From JAAYJT01 sp037446395 (GTDB lineage: Bacteria > Bacteroidota > Bacteroidia > Bacteroidales > JAAYJT01), in contig JBBIIP010000003.1 in the NCBI GenBank assembly GCA_037446395.1, positions 100,164 to 164,163 on the forward strand: a stretch of DNA of 64,000 nt, written 5' to 3'. Shown piece after piece: positions 1 through 9,913 of this stretch. The notes beneath the pieces are model-generated. The model saw only the letters and a list, made by a program, of their open reading frames with translations. It was not told the DNA's origin and made no database searches. The first letter of the stretch is position 1; every line of letters begins with the position of its first letter. The position numbers and the translations under genes are program-made.

Positions 1-140
1 GGCAAGGCCCTGCCTGCCAGGAAATAATCGCTTGAATTGGTATCAATTCCTTTCTTGCGGGTTGAAACCCAAAGGCCAAGTCCAATAATAAGCAAACAGT
101 AAGCAAAAAATACAATGTAGTCGATGGCAACAAATTGCAT
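1..140 (-). CDS. Sodium/solute symporter (SSS family), N-terminal fragment
   Basis: Only the first 46 codons are present; the gene runs off the left edge. The reverse strand starts with ATG at 140 and reads a first hydrophobic membrane segment (about residues 6-24), a basic loop (STRKKG), and the signature DYFLAGRAL. That arrangement is typical of the start of sodium:solute symporters, which carry sugars, amino acids or other solutes with Na+ across the inner membrane. The substrate cannot be told from this fragment. The 286 bases between it and deoD (141-426) hold no gene that I can support. Confidence 0.75.
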   Translation of the reverse strand, partial: MQFVAIDYIVFFAYCLLIIGLGLWVSTRKKGIDTNSSDYFLAGRAL

Positions 141-426
141 AATAAGAAATTTTAAGGGTGATTACCGGTTGAGCAAAAAATTATCCAACAAATATGCTGA
201 TTTTTTTGATTATTGTGGCTGCATGGTCTTAAAGGCTAATTCATTTTTTCGAGTGCTCTTAGAAATATTTGCAAAGTGGTACATGATAGATTGCATAACA
301 TCTTTGACACTTTTTCTCTGTTGACATGTTCTTAAGAAATTCAAATCCTATTGAATCATTAAAAAATTTCATTGTTCCCTTACATCATCTAACCTGGGCA
401 CTTGAGTATTTTCCATCAAGGCAGTT

Positions 427-1128
427 TCACGCCAATTCAAGTGCAATTTTTACCATATCTGTGAACGATTGCTGGCGTTCGGTCGCTGAAAGCTCTTCTC
501 CGGTCAGAAGATGGTTGCTTACAGTCAGTATTGCCAAGGCTTTGCGTCGAAAGCGGGCGGCGATTGTATAGAGTGCGGCTGCCTCCATTTCAACCGCTGG
601 CACTCCATAGGTTTGCCAAAGTTGGTAAGGGTTTGAAATATCATCATTATAGAAAGTGTCTGATGTCAGGACGTTGCGTACCTGTATCCTTATTCCTTTC
701 TGTTTTGCAAAATCATGGGCGTTGCGTAGCAGTTCAAAATCAGCCAGGGGTGCGAAGTCCATCCCGTTGAATTTTAGTTTGTTGAAAGACGAGTCGGTGC
801 AGGCGCCCTGGGCAAGTAGCACATCTCTTACAAGTAAATCCTCAACCAATGACCCGCAGGTTCCAATTCTCACAAGTGTTTGCACATCATAGTCGCAGAT
901 CAGTTCGTGCACATAAATGCTAATGGAAGGAATGCCCATGCCTGTCCCCTGCACCGAAACCGGTTTGCCTTTGTAGGTTCCACTATAGCCCAGCATGCCC
1001 CGAATGTGGTTATGGCATACAGGATTTTCGAAAAAATTTTCAGCGATGAATTTGGCCCTCAATGGGTCGCCGGGCAGTAAAACGAAAGGTGCAATTTGTC
1101 CCGGTTCTGCCTCAATGTGGATGCTCAT
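427..1128 (-). CDS. deoD: Purine-nucleoside phosphorylase, DeoD type
   Basis: A 233-residue hexameric-type purine nucleoside phosphorylase, which splits purine (deoxy)nucleosides with phosphate into base and (deoxy)ribose-1-phosphate for salvage. The family landmarks are present: PGDPLRAK near the start (phosphate-binding Arg), GMGIPS, RIGTCGS, and VEMEAAALY, which binds ribose. The length is close to that of E. coli DeoD (239). One feature is odd: the active-site segment that usually reads SDH reads SNH here (codon AAC at 514-516, residue 205 counting Met). It therefore lacks the Asp that protonates purine N7 in E. coli (Asp204). The following Arg (ATERQ) is kept. Substrate preference may be shifted to 6-oxopurines. 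It lies downstream of purL on the same strand, so both are in purine metabolism. Confidence 0.93.
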   Translation of the reverse strand: MSIHIEAEPGQIAPFVLLPGDPLRAKFIAENFFENPVCHNHIRGMLGYSGTYKGKPVSVQGTGMGIPSISIYVHELICDYDVQTLVRIGTCGSLVEDLLVRDVLLAQGACTDSSFNKLKFNGMDFAPLADFELLRNAHDFAKQKGIRIQVRNVLTSDTFYNDDISNPYQLWQTYGVPAVEMEAAALYTIAARFRRKALAILTVSNHLLTGEELSATERQQSFTDMVKIALELA

Positions 1129-1277
1129 TTTTAAGTTAAAGTTTGGTTGTTGATTATGATTATTTAAAGGGTAAAGTCTTTTTTTTAATACGTGACTATA
1201 TTTTTTGAATTTACGTATTTCTCATATCGAATGATCAATTTTTCTAACGTACTATGTTCAAACCGTCAAAATAATTC

Positions 1278-4200
1278 TTAACCTGTCCTTTGTACTCTAT
1301 CAGTATTTTTGATTTCAGTCATCCTTTCAACCCATTTCCTTGCATTCACGAATGCCTCAATCCATGGGCTCACATTATTTGTTTTTCTGTTTTCGCGAGG
1401 GTACCACGCCCATTGCCATGTCAACACTGATCGTTCGAGATGAGGCATGATGGCCAGATGTCGTCCATCGACAGAACAAATGGCTGCAACGTCATAATCC
1501 GAACCATTTGGATTTCCGGGATATTCGTGATAAGAGTACTTGGCTGCTATGTGATAATTACTTTCATCGTAAGGTAGTTTAAATCGTCCTTCACCATGTG
1601 CAACCCAGATTCCTAGTCGACAGCCAGCCAGGGTGCGCAGCATCACCGATGGGTTTTCGGCAATATCAATTGTAAGAAAAGCCGATTCAAATTTTCCTGA
1701 GGCGTTATGCAACATGGTGGGTTGCTCCTTGTGCTCCGGACAAATCAGCCCCAGGTGAATCATCAATTGGCATCCGTTGCACACTCCAAGGCTTAGAGTA
1801 TCTGGGCGGGAATAAAAATTTTCGAGCGTTTTTTTTGCCTTTTCATTAAAAAGAAATGCTCCAGCCCACCCTTTTGCCGAGCCAAGCACATCGGAGTTTG
1901 AGAACCCCCCCACAAATGCGATCATGTTGATTTCATCAAGGGTTTCTCGGCCACTGACCAGATCGGTCATGTGAACATCCTTGACATTGAACCCTGCTAA
2001 AAATAGCGACCAAGCCATTTCGCGATCGCCATTGACGCCTTTTTCGCGGATGATGGCAGCTTTTGGTCTCGAATATCTGCTAATATCGGTTTTTAGATTG
2101 TACGTTCCTGAATAATTCGCCGGAAATATAAAACGCAATTCCTGTTTTTGGTAGTTCACAGATCGGTCCAAAGCATGTTCTGCTCCGCTTTGCTCTCGGT
2201 CGAAAAGGCTTGATTTATAGTACCATTGCTTTCGGAGGACATTAACATCAAAATCAAAGGTAAATTCCGGGTGAGTCAAATTGAATTTAGGCTCCGGTAT
2301 GATCGTTCCGATTCTTTCAAAATCCACCCCTGCATCGTGAAGCAAAACAGCAACATAATCATAGTCATCCACTTGGATTACGATTCCTGGGTTTTCCGAA
2401 AAAAGTAATTTCACAAGATCTTTTTCCTTAAAAAAGGAGAAGTCGGCATTCATTCCACAGTTGTTTTGCGAAAACAACATCTCGAGCAATGTAGTAATTA
2501 ATCCACCTGAGGAAATGTCGTGTCCTGCAAGTATCTTTTCTTGTTTGACAAGGGTTTGGATGACACCGAAGACCCGGGCAAAATATTCTGCATCTGCAAC
2601 GTCTGGTGCAGCTTCCCCTAATTTGTTCAAGGACTGGGCAAAAGCGGTGCCGCCAAGTTGAGGTTCTGAACAAGAAAAGTCAATATATATGAGGGTAGTG
2701 AGTGTATTGGGCTCCACTACCGGATTGATGGTTATACGTATATCAGTAACCTCGCCAACGGCTGAAATGATGACAGTTCCAGGTGCATATACTTCACTTC
2801 CATCAGGATATTTCTGCGTCATTGAAAGTGAGTCTTTTCCTGTAGGGATATTGATTCCCAAAGCAATGGCAAAATCGCTGGCAGCCTTCACGGCTCTGTA
2901 AAGTCTTGCATCTTCTCCTTTGTTTCTTGCAGGCCACATCCAATTGGCGCTCAGCGAAACGCCCTTCAACCCACTTTCGATCGGTGCCCAGATAATATTA
3001 GTAAGTGCTTTTGCGATAGCCATCCGGGAGCCTGCAGCAGAGTCAATCAATGCCATAGCGGGAGCAGAGCCTAATGCAGTGGCAACTCCCTTAATTCCCT
3101 CATAATCAATAGCCATCACACCAAGATTATTTAAGGGTAACTGCAGGGGGCCTGTGCATTGCTGCAAGGCTACCTTTCCGGATACAGAACGATCAACTTT
3201 GTTGGTGAGCCAATCCTTGCATGCTACCGATTCGAGTTGTAGCACAGCTTCGATATATTTTGGCAGAGAAGTCGCACTATAATCAAAGCCGGCATATCTT
3301 TCGTTAAGTACCGTATCTTTGATTATTGTTTTTGGAGTACTCCCGAATAGATCATCAACGGATAGGTCGATTGGTTTCCTCCCTGCGGCGGGATCAGCAA
3401 ATATAATCTGCTTATTACCGGTAACTTCCCCCACTTCATACATAGGAGCTCTTTCGCGAAGGGCAAGTTCGTGGAGCATCTGAAGGTCCTGCTGTCGCAT
3501 GATTATACCCATACGTTCCTGCGATTCGTTACCGGCGAGTTCCTTAGGTGAAAGTGTTGGGTCACCTATGGGCAGTTTGTTCATATTTATCATACCGCCT
3601 GTGTGCTCTACCAATTCTGATAGTGAGTTCAAGTGTCCGCCAGCCCCATGGTCGTGAATGGAAACTATAGGGTTTTTGGAAGCCTCTACAAAAGCCCGAA
3701 TCACATTGAACACCCTCTTTTGCATTTCAGGATTTGAGCGTTGAACGGCATTGAGTTCTATCCGGTTATGAAACTCTCCGGTAGCTACAGACGAAACGGC
3801 ACCTCCACCCATACCAATGCGGTAATTGTCACCCCCCATCACAATAATCGTGTCGCCTGCCGAAGGGGTTTCTTTTAGTGCATCATCTTTACGAGCAAAA
3901 CCAATGCCACCTGCAAGCATCACTACTTTATCATAGCCATAAGTTTTATTGTTTTCTTTGTGTTCAAAAGTAAACAGGCTTCCACAAATAAGGGGCTGGC
4001 CAAATTTGTTTCCAAAATCGCTCGCTCCGTCAGAGGCACGGATTAATATATTTAAAGGAGTGTGGTAGAGCCACTTGCGACTGGTTGTTCCGGTTTCCCT
4101 TGGTTCGCCTTCAAATCTTGGGTAGGAAGTCATGTAAACTGCTGTACCGGCAAGAGGCAGGCTACCTTTACCCCCAGCCATACGATCGCGTATTTCTCCT

Positions 4201-4997
4201 CCAGAACCGGTTGCAGCCCCATTAAACGGTTCCACGGTGGTGGGGAAATTATGTGTTTCTGCTTTAAGTGAGATTACAGTTTCTATCTTGCGAACCCTAA
4301 AGAAACTGGGTATGTGCTGCCTTTCAGGGGCAAATTGTATGGCAGCAGGGCCTTGAACGAAGGCTACATTATCGTTATAGGCTGAAACGAGGCGGTTGAG
4401 ATTGCGCTTTGAGGTTTTTTTAATCATCGCAAACAATGATTCTTCTTGCTCAACTCCATCAAGGATAAACGTTCCGTTAAATATTTTATGCCTGCAATGC
4501 TCAGAATTTACCTGAGAAAAACCAAAAACTTCACAATCTGTCAGGGGGCGGCGAAGCCTACCACTTAGCGTTTCAAGATATAATATTTCTTCCTCGCTCA
4601 AAGCCAGTCCATGTTCCTGGTTATAGGCACCAATATCTCTCACTGGAATAAGTTTCTCAGAATCACGGCTGATTGCAAAAAGACTCTGATCCAAGCCACG
4701 ATAGAGTGCCTGCAACATCGAGTCGAAGGCAGGGTTTTTCCGGGTATGTTTTACGAACTCCTCAATACGGCTGATACCACTCATCCCCATGTTCTGAGTG
4801 ATTTCTACAGCATTGGTGCTCCACGGCGTAATCATTTCACGGCGGGGTCCGGTAAAGACTCCCTTCACCTGCGATGATTCAATTAATTTTGCTTTGCTGA
4901 AAAGCCAGCACAATTTTTTTATCTCTTCATCATCGGGATAATGATCGACAGACACAGCGTAAACTGCAGGAGGGGCTCCTTTAAAAAAGAGAATCAT
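1278..4997 (-). CDS. purL: Phosphoribosylformylglycinamidine synthase, single chain
   Basis: A 1239-residue FGAM synthase that converts FGAR, glutamine and ATP to FGAM, the fourth step of purine synthesis. It is the large single-chain type: an N-terminal PurS-like domain, a linker, tandem AIRS-type ATP-binding halves (for example SLKAETHNFPT and the GxGGxxRD-like segment) and a C-terminal glutamine amidotransferase. The amidotransferase nucleophile is in GVCNGCQL (Cys about 1073) and the His in MPHLERS. The frame is open up to an ATG at 5072, but I chose ATG 4997 (MILFFKGAPP): family members start this way, and a TAnnTTTG promoter element at 5016-5023 would sit inside the longer version. It is divergent from the YeiH-like gene. 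Confidence 0.96.
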   Translation of the reverse strand: MILFFKGAPPAVYAVSVDHYPDDEEIKKLCWLFSKAKLIESSQVKGVFTGPRREMITPWSTNAVEITQNMGMSGISRIEEFVKHTRKNPAFDSMLQALYRGLDQSLFAISRDSEKLIPVRDIGAYNQEHGLALSEEEILYLETLSGRLRRPLTDCEVFGFSQVNSEHCRHKIFNGTFILDGVEQEESLFAMIKKTSKRNLNRLVSAYNDNVAFVQGPAAIQFAPERQHIPSFFRVRKIETVISLKAETHNFPTTVEPFNGAATGSGGEIRDRMAGGKGSLPLAGTAVYMTSYPRFEGEPRETGTTSRKWLYHTPLNILIRASDGASDFGNKFGQPLICGSLFTFEHKENNKTYGYDKVVMLAGGIGFARKDDALKETPSAGDTIIVMGGDNYRIGMGGGAVSSVATGEFHNRIELNAVQRSNPEMQKRVFNVIRAFVEASKNPIVSIHDHGAGGHLNSLSELVEHTGGMINMNKLPIGDPTLSPKELAGNESQERMGIIMRQQDLQMLHELALRERAPMYEVGEVTGNKQIIFADPAAGRKPIDLSVDDLFGSTPKTIIKDTVLNERYAGFDYSATSLPKYIEAVLQLESVACKDWLTNKVDRSVSGKVALQQCTGPLQLPLNNLGVMAIDYEGIKGVATALGSAPAMALIDSAAGSRMAIAKALTNIIWAPIESGLKGVSLSANWMWPARNKGEDARLYRAVKAASDFAIALGINIPTGKDSLSMTQKYPDGSEVYAPGTVIISAVGEVTDIRITINPVVEPNTLTTLIYIDFSCSEPQLGGTAFAQSLNKLGEAAPDVADAEYFARVFGVIQTLVKQEKILAGHDISSGGLITTLLEMLFSQNNCGMNADFSFFKEKDLVKLLFSENPGIVIQVDDYDYVAVLLHDAGVDFERIGTIIPEPKFNLTHPEFTFDFDVNVLRKQWYYKSSLFDREQSGAEHALDRSVNYQKQELRFIFPANYSGTYNLKTDISRYSRPKAAIIREKGVNGDREMAWSLFLAGFNVKDVHMTDLVSGRETLDEINMIAFVGGFSNSDVLGSAKGWAGAFLFNEKAKKTLENFYSRPDTLSLGVCNGCQLMIHLGLICPEHKEQPTMLHNASGKFESAFLTIDIAENPSVMLRTLAGCRLGIWVAHGEGRFKLPYDESNYHIAAKYSYHEYPGNPNGSDYDVAAICSVDGRHLAIMPHLERSVLTWQWAWYPRENRKTNNVSPWIEAFVNARKWVERMTEIKNTDRVQRTG

Positions 4998-5015
4998 TTT
5001 TGATGTTTTGCTAGG

Positions 5016-5023
5016 CAAAAATA
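5016..5023 (-). promoter_or_regulatory. Putative -7 element (TAnnTTTG) for purL
   Basis: The reverse strand reads TATTTTTG, matching the Bacteroidota -7 consensus TAnnTTTG. Transcription would begin about 10 bases before the ATG at 4997, which supports the shorter purL. No good TTG/TTTG -33 element is seen at the expected spacing. Confidence 0.45.
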
Positions 5024-5106
5024 ACAATTCACTTCGCACAGCACAGAAGTAAATAATCTTTTCAGTGTGCATCCCGAAAGCAAAGATTCCAAAATCGCTA
5101 TTTTTA

Positions 5107-5114
5107 TATATTTG
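5107..5114 (+). promoter_or_regulatory. Putative -7 element (TAnnTTTG) for the YeiH-like gene
   Basis: TATATTTG matches TAnnTTTG and lies 25 bases before the ATG at 5140. Together with the opposite-strand element at 5016-5023 it forms a compact divergent promoter region for purL and this transporter. The -33 element is not clear. Confidence 0.45.
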
Positions 5115-5139
5115 TCCAATTAATCAAAACCTCAATATC

Positions 5140-6380
5140 ATGCGAGTAAATTATAAACTCAACGAAGACTGGGCAGCCGTTATCATTGGGCTATCGCTGA
5201 TTTTACTGAATGCAGCTACAAATTTCTTCCCCGAAATGCCGAAGTTCGGCCCAAAAGAAGGATGGAGCGGATGGACGGTGCTAAGCACAGAGGTATTTAC
5301 AAGCGGAAACTCAGTAAGATTGTTACTAACTTTTCTGTATTTCTTGTTTTTTGCCAGTGTAGGAGCCTGGTTCATGGGGAAAAGTATAAAATCAATTTTG
5401 ATTTCATTTCCGATCGTTTTTATTCTTTCGATGGGAGCACAGTTTATTGCATCGAGCGGCTCAATGAAGAATCTTGGACTGGAAACGGTTTTGTTTTCGT
5501 TGCTGATCGGGCTCTTTATCAGCAATGTGATTAAGACGCCCATTTGGCTAAAAGAAGGCATACAAAGTGAGTTCTATATAAAAGTTGGATTGGTTATGCT
5601 GGGGGCAACAATTTTATTTTCCGAGATCATGAAAGCTGGCTTCTATGGCTTATTGCAAGCAGTTGTCGTTGTGATTGGAGTATGGTATTTTGCATTCTGG
5701 GTTTCCAGGAAACTCAAAGTGGATGAAGAAATGAGTGTGATGCTGGCCAGTGCAGTGAGCATTTGCGGTGTTTCGGCTGCTATTGCTACTGCCGGCGCCA
5801 TCAAAGGCGATGGTAAAAAATTGAGCTACCTGATTTCCCTTGTGCTGATTGTTGCTATTCCGATGATGATCTTCATGCCACTTCTTGCTAAATGGATGAA
5901 TCTTACTGCTGAGACCACCGGAGCATGGTTGGGAGGTTCGATTGACACCACCGGCGCCGTGGTTGCATCGGGCACGATTGCAGGCGATGTCGCACTCAAA
6001 TTCAGTACCATCATAAAGTTTTCCCAAAATGTTTTGCTCGGGGTTGCTGCCTTCATTATATCAATTTATTGGGCATACAAACAATCAAATAAAAGCGTGA
6101 AATCCGAAAAACCCTCAGTGCGTGTCATATGGGATCGTTTTCCAAAGTTTGTATTGGGATTTATCTTAGCATCCATTGTGTTTTCATTTTTTCTCGCCCC
6201 TGAGTCAGCCGCCACATCTGGAAAAATAATTAAAAGTTACCAGTCTTTGTGGTTTAACCTGGCATTTGTCTGCATAGGCATGGAAACCAAATTCAGAGAC
6301 ATGGTGGCAATGGATAAAGGCAGGCCGCTATATGCATTTTTAATCGCACAGGCCTTCAACATCGTCCTCACACTCATCAT
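5140..6380 (+). CDS. YeiH/UPF0324-family transporter (putative sulfate exporter family), 3' end lost in gap
   Basis: 413 codons are visible before the N run. The protein is very hydrophobic, with about ten membrane segments, and has family landmarks of UPF0324/YeiH: a KVGLVMLGATILF segment, SICGVSAAIA, GGSIDTTGAVVASG and NLAFVCIGMETKF. The family is annotated as putative sulfate exporters, but direct evidence for substrate is thin. I start at ATG 5140 (MRVNYKLNEDW) rather than the upstream ATG at 5065, because the 25 extra residues are not family-like and a promoter element lies between the two. The C-terminus is missing because of the assembly gap, not because of mutation. Confidence 0.82.
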
Positions 6381-6480
6381 NNNNNNNNNNNNNNNNNNNN
6401 NNNNNNNNNNNNNNNNNNNNNNNNNNNNNNNNNNNNNNNNNNNNNNNNNNNNNNNNNNNNNNNNNNNNNNNNNNNNNNNN
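6381..6480. other. Assembly gap (100 N)
   Basis: Exactly 100 N, the usual placeholder for a gap of unknown size between scaffolded contigs. It cuts the end of the YeiH-like gene and the start of the helicase gene. By chance both flanks are in the same frame across the N run, so automated translation joins two unrelated proteins. Confidence 0.99.
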
Positions 6481-8121
6481 TTATTGACTCAACCCCGCGA
6501 TGTGGTTGGCCTTGCCCAAACCGGGACAGGTAAAACAGCCGCTTTCGGACTCCCTGTGCTTCAGCACATTGACACTGATCAACATCATACGCAAGCCCTT
6601 ATTCTTTGCCCAACACGCGAATTATGTATGCAGATCACACACGACCTGCAAAGCTATGCTGTTTTTATGCCAAAGGTTAAGGTTGTTCCAATCTATGGCG
6701 GCGCCAGTTTTGATGTGCAACTCAAACAACTCGCCGAAAAACCACAAATCATTGTCGCCACACCCGGAAGGCTCAACGACATGATTCGCCGCAAAAAGGT
6801 TGACCTCAGCTATGTAAACTGGGTTGTGTTAGACGAAGCAGATGAGATGCTCGATATGGGATTTCAGGAAGAAGTGGATACCATCCTTGAATCAACACCA
6901 AAGGAAAAAAACACCCTGCTTTTTTCGGCAACCTTGCCCGAAGAAGTGGAGCGCATTCTGGCAAAATATATGCGCAATCCGGTGATTAAAACCGTGGGCC
7001 AGCGCAACACCGGTACAGCCAATGTTAAACACATCTATTATGTGGTGCAGGCCAAGGACAGGTATCTGGCCCTGAAACGCATTGCCGATTTCAATCCCCG
7101 TATTTATTCAATCATTTTCTGCCGCACCCGCATCGAAACACAAGAGATTGCCGATGCATTGATCCGCGACGGCTATAATGCCGATTCACTTCACGGTGAT
7201 TTGAGCCAGGCTCAACGCGATCATGTGATGAAACGCTTTCGCGAGCGCACCCTGCAAATGCTCGTAGCCACCGACGTGGCAGCACGCGGATTGGATGTAA
7301 ACGACCTGACGCATGTAATCAACTACAACCTGCCCGACGAAGCAGACACCTATCTGCACCGAAGCGGAAGAACAGGCCGGGCGGATAAAACAGGCATCAG
7401 TGTATCCATTATCCATACCAAGGAAAAAAGCAAACTTAAAATAATTGAAAAAAAAGTAGGGCGGGAATTTGCAAAAGCGAAGGTTCCCACTGGGGTTCAA
7501 GTGTGCGAAAAGCAACTGTTTCATCACATTGACCTCATGGAAAATGTCGAAGTAAACCATGACGAAATTGATTCTTTTCTGCCCGTAATTTATCGTAAGC
7601 TTGAGTGGATGAATCGCGAAGAAATCATCAAAAGGTTTGTTTCGCTTGAGTTTAATCGTTTTTTGGAATACTATCGCAATGCAAACGATTTGAATGTGGA
7701 AGAAACACGAGACCCACGCGGAGAGGTTTCACGCTATCAGCGAATGTTTTTCAGCGTCGGCCGCAAGGATAAGATTGCGCCTCAGCACCTGATTGGCCTA
7801 ATTAACGAAGTGACCCGTTCGCGCGATGTAAGGATTGGAAGGATAGATATCATGCACGCCTATTCATTTGTTGACATTGACAGTAAATCGGTCGGGTTGG
7901 TGAAGCAATCCTTTGACAACGATAAATTCAATCCCAAACAGGTGCGTGTCGAACTCGCCAGCGAACGCAGAGATGGAGATGAAAAGAAAAAGCAAAGCAA
8001 TTACACCACAAAAGAATCTTCCTCATCTCCTTACAAAAAATCAAGAAGTAGGTTTACACCAGACTCCGGAGGAGATCGAAACTCCTGGAAGGGTAAATCA
8101 TCCAGATTCAAACGAAAATAG
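6481..8121 (+). CDS. DEAD-box ATP-dependent RNA helicase (DeaD/CsdA-like), 5' end lost in gap
   Basis: 546 residues remain. The helicase motifs appear in order: AQTGTGKT (I), PTRELC (Ia), TPGRL (Ib), DEAD (II), SAT (III), then in the second RecA lobe ATDVAARGLD (V) and HRSGRTGR (VI). A DbpA-type RNA-binding domain follows (around FFSVGRKDKIAP, IGRIDIMHAYSFVDID), then a basic, Ser/Lys/Arg-rich tail. The Q-motif and roughly the first 40-50 residues of a normal family member fall in the gap. The likely role is RNA remodelling in ribosome assembly and cold adaptation. It converges with trxB. Confidence 0.93.
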   Translation, partial: LLTQPRDVVGLAQTGTGKTAAFGLPVLQHIDTDQHHTQALILCPTRELCMQITHDLQSYAVFMPKVKVVPIYGGASFDVQLKQLAEKPQIIVATPGRLNDMIRRKKVDLSYVNWVVLDEADEMLDMGFQEEVDTILESTPKEKNTLLFSATLPEEVERILAKYMRNPVIKTVGQRNTGTANVKHIYYVVQAKDRYLALKRIADFNPRIYSIIFCRTRIETQEIADALIRDGYNADSLHGDLSQAQRDHVMKRFRERTLQMLVATDVAARGLDVNDLTHVINYNLPDEADTYLHRSGRTGRADKTGISVSIIHTKEKSKLKIIEKKVGREFAKAKVPTGVQVCEKQLFHHIDLMENVEVNHDEIDSFLPVIYRKLEWMNREEIIKRFVSLEFNRFLEYYRNANDLNVEETRDPRGEVSRYQRMFFSVGRKDKIAPQHLIGLINEVTRSRDVRIGRIDIMHAYSFVDIDSKSVGLVKQSFDNDKFNPKQVRVELASERRDGDEKKKQSNYTTKESSSSPYKKSRSRFTPDSGGDRNSWKGKSSRFKRK

Positions 8122-8187
8122 ATAAACCTTCTTTTTTCCGGGACAGGCCTTGATCAATGTTAACCCCGGTCTTAAGAAAAGTTGGGA

Positions 8188-9129
8188 TTATTCGAGCGAT
8201 GAAAGAAACCTTTCGGCTTCGATTGCAGCCATACAGCCTGTACCCGCGGCAGTAATCGCCTGGCGATACACATGATCCTGCACGTCGCCAGCAGCAAAAA
8301 CACCTTCAATATTGGTTTTAGTTGAGCCCGGAACGGTTTTTATATAACCGTTTTCATCCAGATCCAATTGACCTTTAAAGAGATCAGAGTTAGGCTTGTG
8401 GCCAATGGCTATAAACAGCCCATCAATATCGAGCTTTTTCAGTGAGCCATCTTTTACGTTTTCGAGCAACACACCAGTGACTACTTTTTCATCGCCAAGC
8501 ACTTCTTTCACCGTGTGAAACCAGACAGGCTCAATATTTGCGGTTCTCAACACCCTTGCTTGCATTGCCTTCGAAGCCCGCAATTCGTCGCGGCGGTGAA
8601 CGAGGTAAACTTTTTTGCAAAGTTTTGCAAGATAGGTGGCTTCTTCGGCGGCCGTATCACCCCCTCCAACTACTGCCACGACCTTCCCCCGAAAGAAAAA
8701 ACCATCGCAGGTTGCGCAAGCAGATACACCATAGCCATTGTATTTTTTCTCCGATTCAAGCCCCAGCCAACGTGCAGTGGCACCCGTAGAAATAATAATA
8801 GTTTCTGCTTCAATTTCTTTGCCATCGTCAGCCAATGCCTTGAATGGCCTTTTCCTCAAGTCAACCTCGGTAATCATTCCAAAGCGTATATCGGTGTCGA
8901 AACGTTCGGCCTGCCTACGGAAGTCATCCATCATTTCTGGCCCGCTTTTTCCTTCCGGATAACCGGGATAGTTTTCAACTTCAGTAGTGATGGTTAACTG
9001 GCCACCCGGTTGTAATCCCTGGTACATGACTGGTTTGAGATCAGCCCTGGCAGCATAAATTGCTGCAGTGTAGCCTGCTGGACCGGAGCCAATTATCAAG
9101 CAGTTAATTTTTTCAGTTTTGCTGTGCAT
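8188..9129 (-). CDS. trxB: Thioredoxin reductase
   Basis: A 313-residue flavoprotein that passes electrons from NADPH via FAD to thioredoxin. It has the FAD-binding GSGPAGYTAAIYAARA near the N-terminus, the redox-active CATC (Cys 138 and 141), the NADPH-binding GGGDTAAEEA, and a C-terminal GVFAAGDV FAD motif. Length and domain order are standard for the low-molecular-weight bacterial enzyme. It appears monocistronic, and the stretch to the next gene upstream holds no coding signal. Confidence 0.96.
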   Translation of the reverse strand: MHSKTEKINCLIIGSGPAGYTAAIYAARADLKPVMYQGLQPGGQLTITTEVENYPGYPEGKSGPEMMDDFRRQAERFDTDIRFGMITEVDLRKRPFKALADDGKEIEAETIIISTGATARWLGLESEKKYNGYGVSACATCDGFFFRGKVVAVVGGGDTAAEEATYLAKLCKKVYLVHRRDELRASKAMQARVLRTANIEPVWFHTVKEVLGDEKVVTGVLLENVKDGSLKKLDIDGLFIAIGHKPNSDLFKGQLDLDENGYIKTVPGSTKTNIEGVFAAGDVQDHVYRQAITAAGTGCMAAIEAERFLSSLE

Positions 9130-9250
9130 ACATGTTCGTTTTTACATGTTTTAATTTTCGCATCAAATTACATAAATAATACCAACACTATGAATGAAGT
9201 GTTAATGGCAAATTTGACAAGCACAACTGACATGAAGTCAGTGGCAATCA

Positions 9251-9913
9251 TCATACTCCATGACTTCCTGCCACCTTCAGCAATGATCGTAGCTCCTTAA
9301 ATAATGCCCTAAAGGTTTCGTGGTTTTCCGGGAATTTATGCTTGCAAATTTCTTTTCCCCTTTTCCTGGCAATTTTTCTCAGTTCACCTTGCGAAAAAAA
9401 ATCACCCGCCATATCCAACACAACCATCAGTTCAATCAGCACACGTAGCCTCAGATCCGGTTCTCGACCATAGATGAGTGCCCTTTCGAGCCTGGTTATT
9501 TCAGCAGTAGTGTTATATTTATGATTCACATGAAATCGCCAACCCACCCGGATTCCCAACCATTCTACTGCCCGGCTGGTTATCATTCGTTTGGTTTCAA
9601 GGAGTTTCATCTGCTTGCTAAAAAGTGCCGTTGCCCGGGAGGACCGTCCACTCATCCACCACCAAAGCTTACTGCCATTGTGTTTATACAATCTTTCAGA
9701 AAGCTCATTAAGCAGAGGATCATCGGTGCCTGCAAGAGAAGCCTCAATTTTTCCCTGGATTACCTTCAATTTGTCCAACAGAACCAGATCGCAAAGCGAG
9801 GCTGCAAGCACAGCATATCCAATGTTTTGACGGCGTCTGATCCATCCTTTTTCAGGATGAATGGACAAAATACAAAGTTCGTCTTTAATGAGTTGAATTT
9901 CATTCATTGCCAT
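9251..9913 (-). CDS. GPP34 (GOLPH3-like) domain protein
   Basis: About 220 residues. The pattern resembles the GPP34/Golgi phosphoprotein 3 family: an opening ELCILSIHPEKG, a helical AVLAASLCDLVLLDKLKV segment, an alternating basic/hydrophobic middle, and a later run of helices ending with conserved Arg/Lys. Eukaryotic GOLPH3 binds phosphatidylinositol-4-phosphate at the Golgi; the bacterial role is unknown, though membrane lipid binding is plausible. The start is chosen at ATG 9913 (MAMNEIQL), overlapping the RHH gene by 14 bases; ATG 9907 is also possible. It is the last gene of the SPFH-RHH operon. I assigned the family by pattern recognition, not by search. Confidence 0.55.
   Translation of the reverse strand: MAMNEIQLIKDELCILSIHPEKGWIRRRQNIGYAVLAASLCDLVLLDKLKVIQGKIEASLAGTDDPLLNELSERLYKHNGSKLWWWMSGRSSRATALFSKQMKLLETKRMITSRAVEWLGIRVGWRFHVNHKYNTTAEITRLERALIYGREPDLRLRVLIELMVVLDMAGDFFSQGELRKIARKRGKEICKHKFPENHETFRALFKELRSLLKVAGSHGV

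Noticed and set aside
124..571. Forward frames at the left end
   Set aside because: They lie opposite the symporter start and deoD and have no family features.
5065..8121. Single 1018-residue transporter-helicase fusion
   Set aside because: The join is made of 100 N and the two halves are unrelated, well-known families; it is an assembly artefact.
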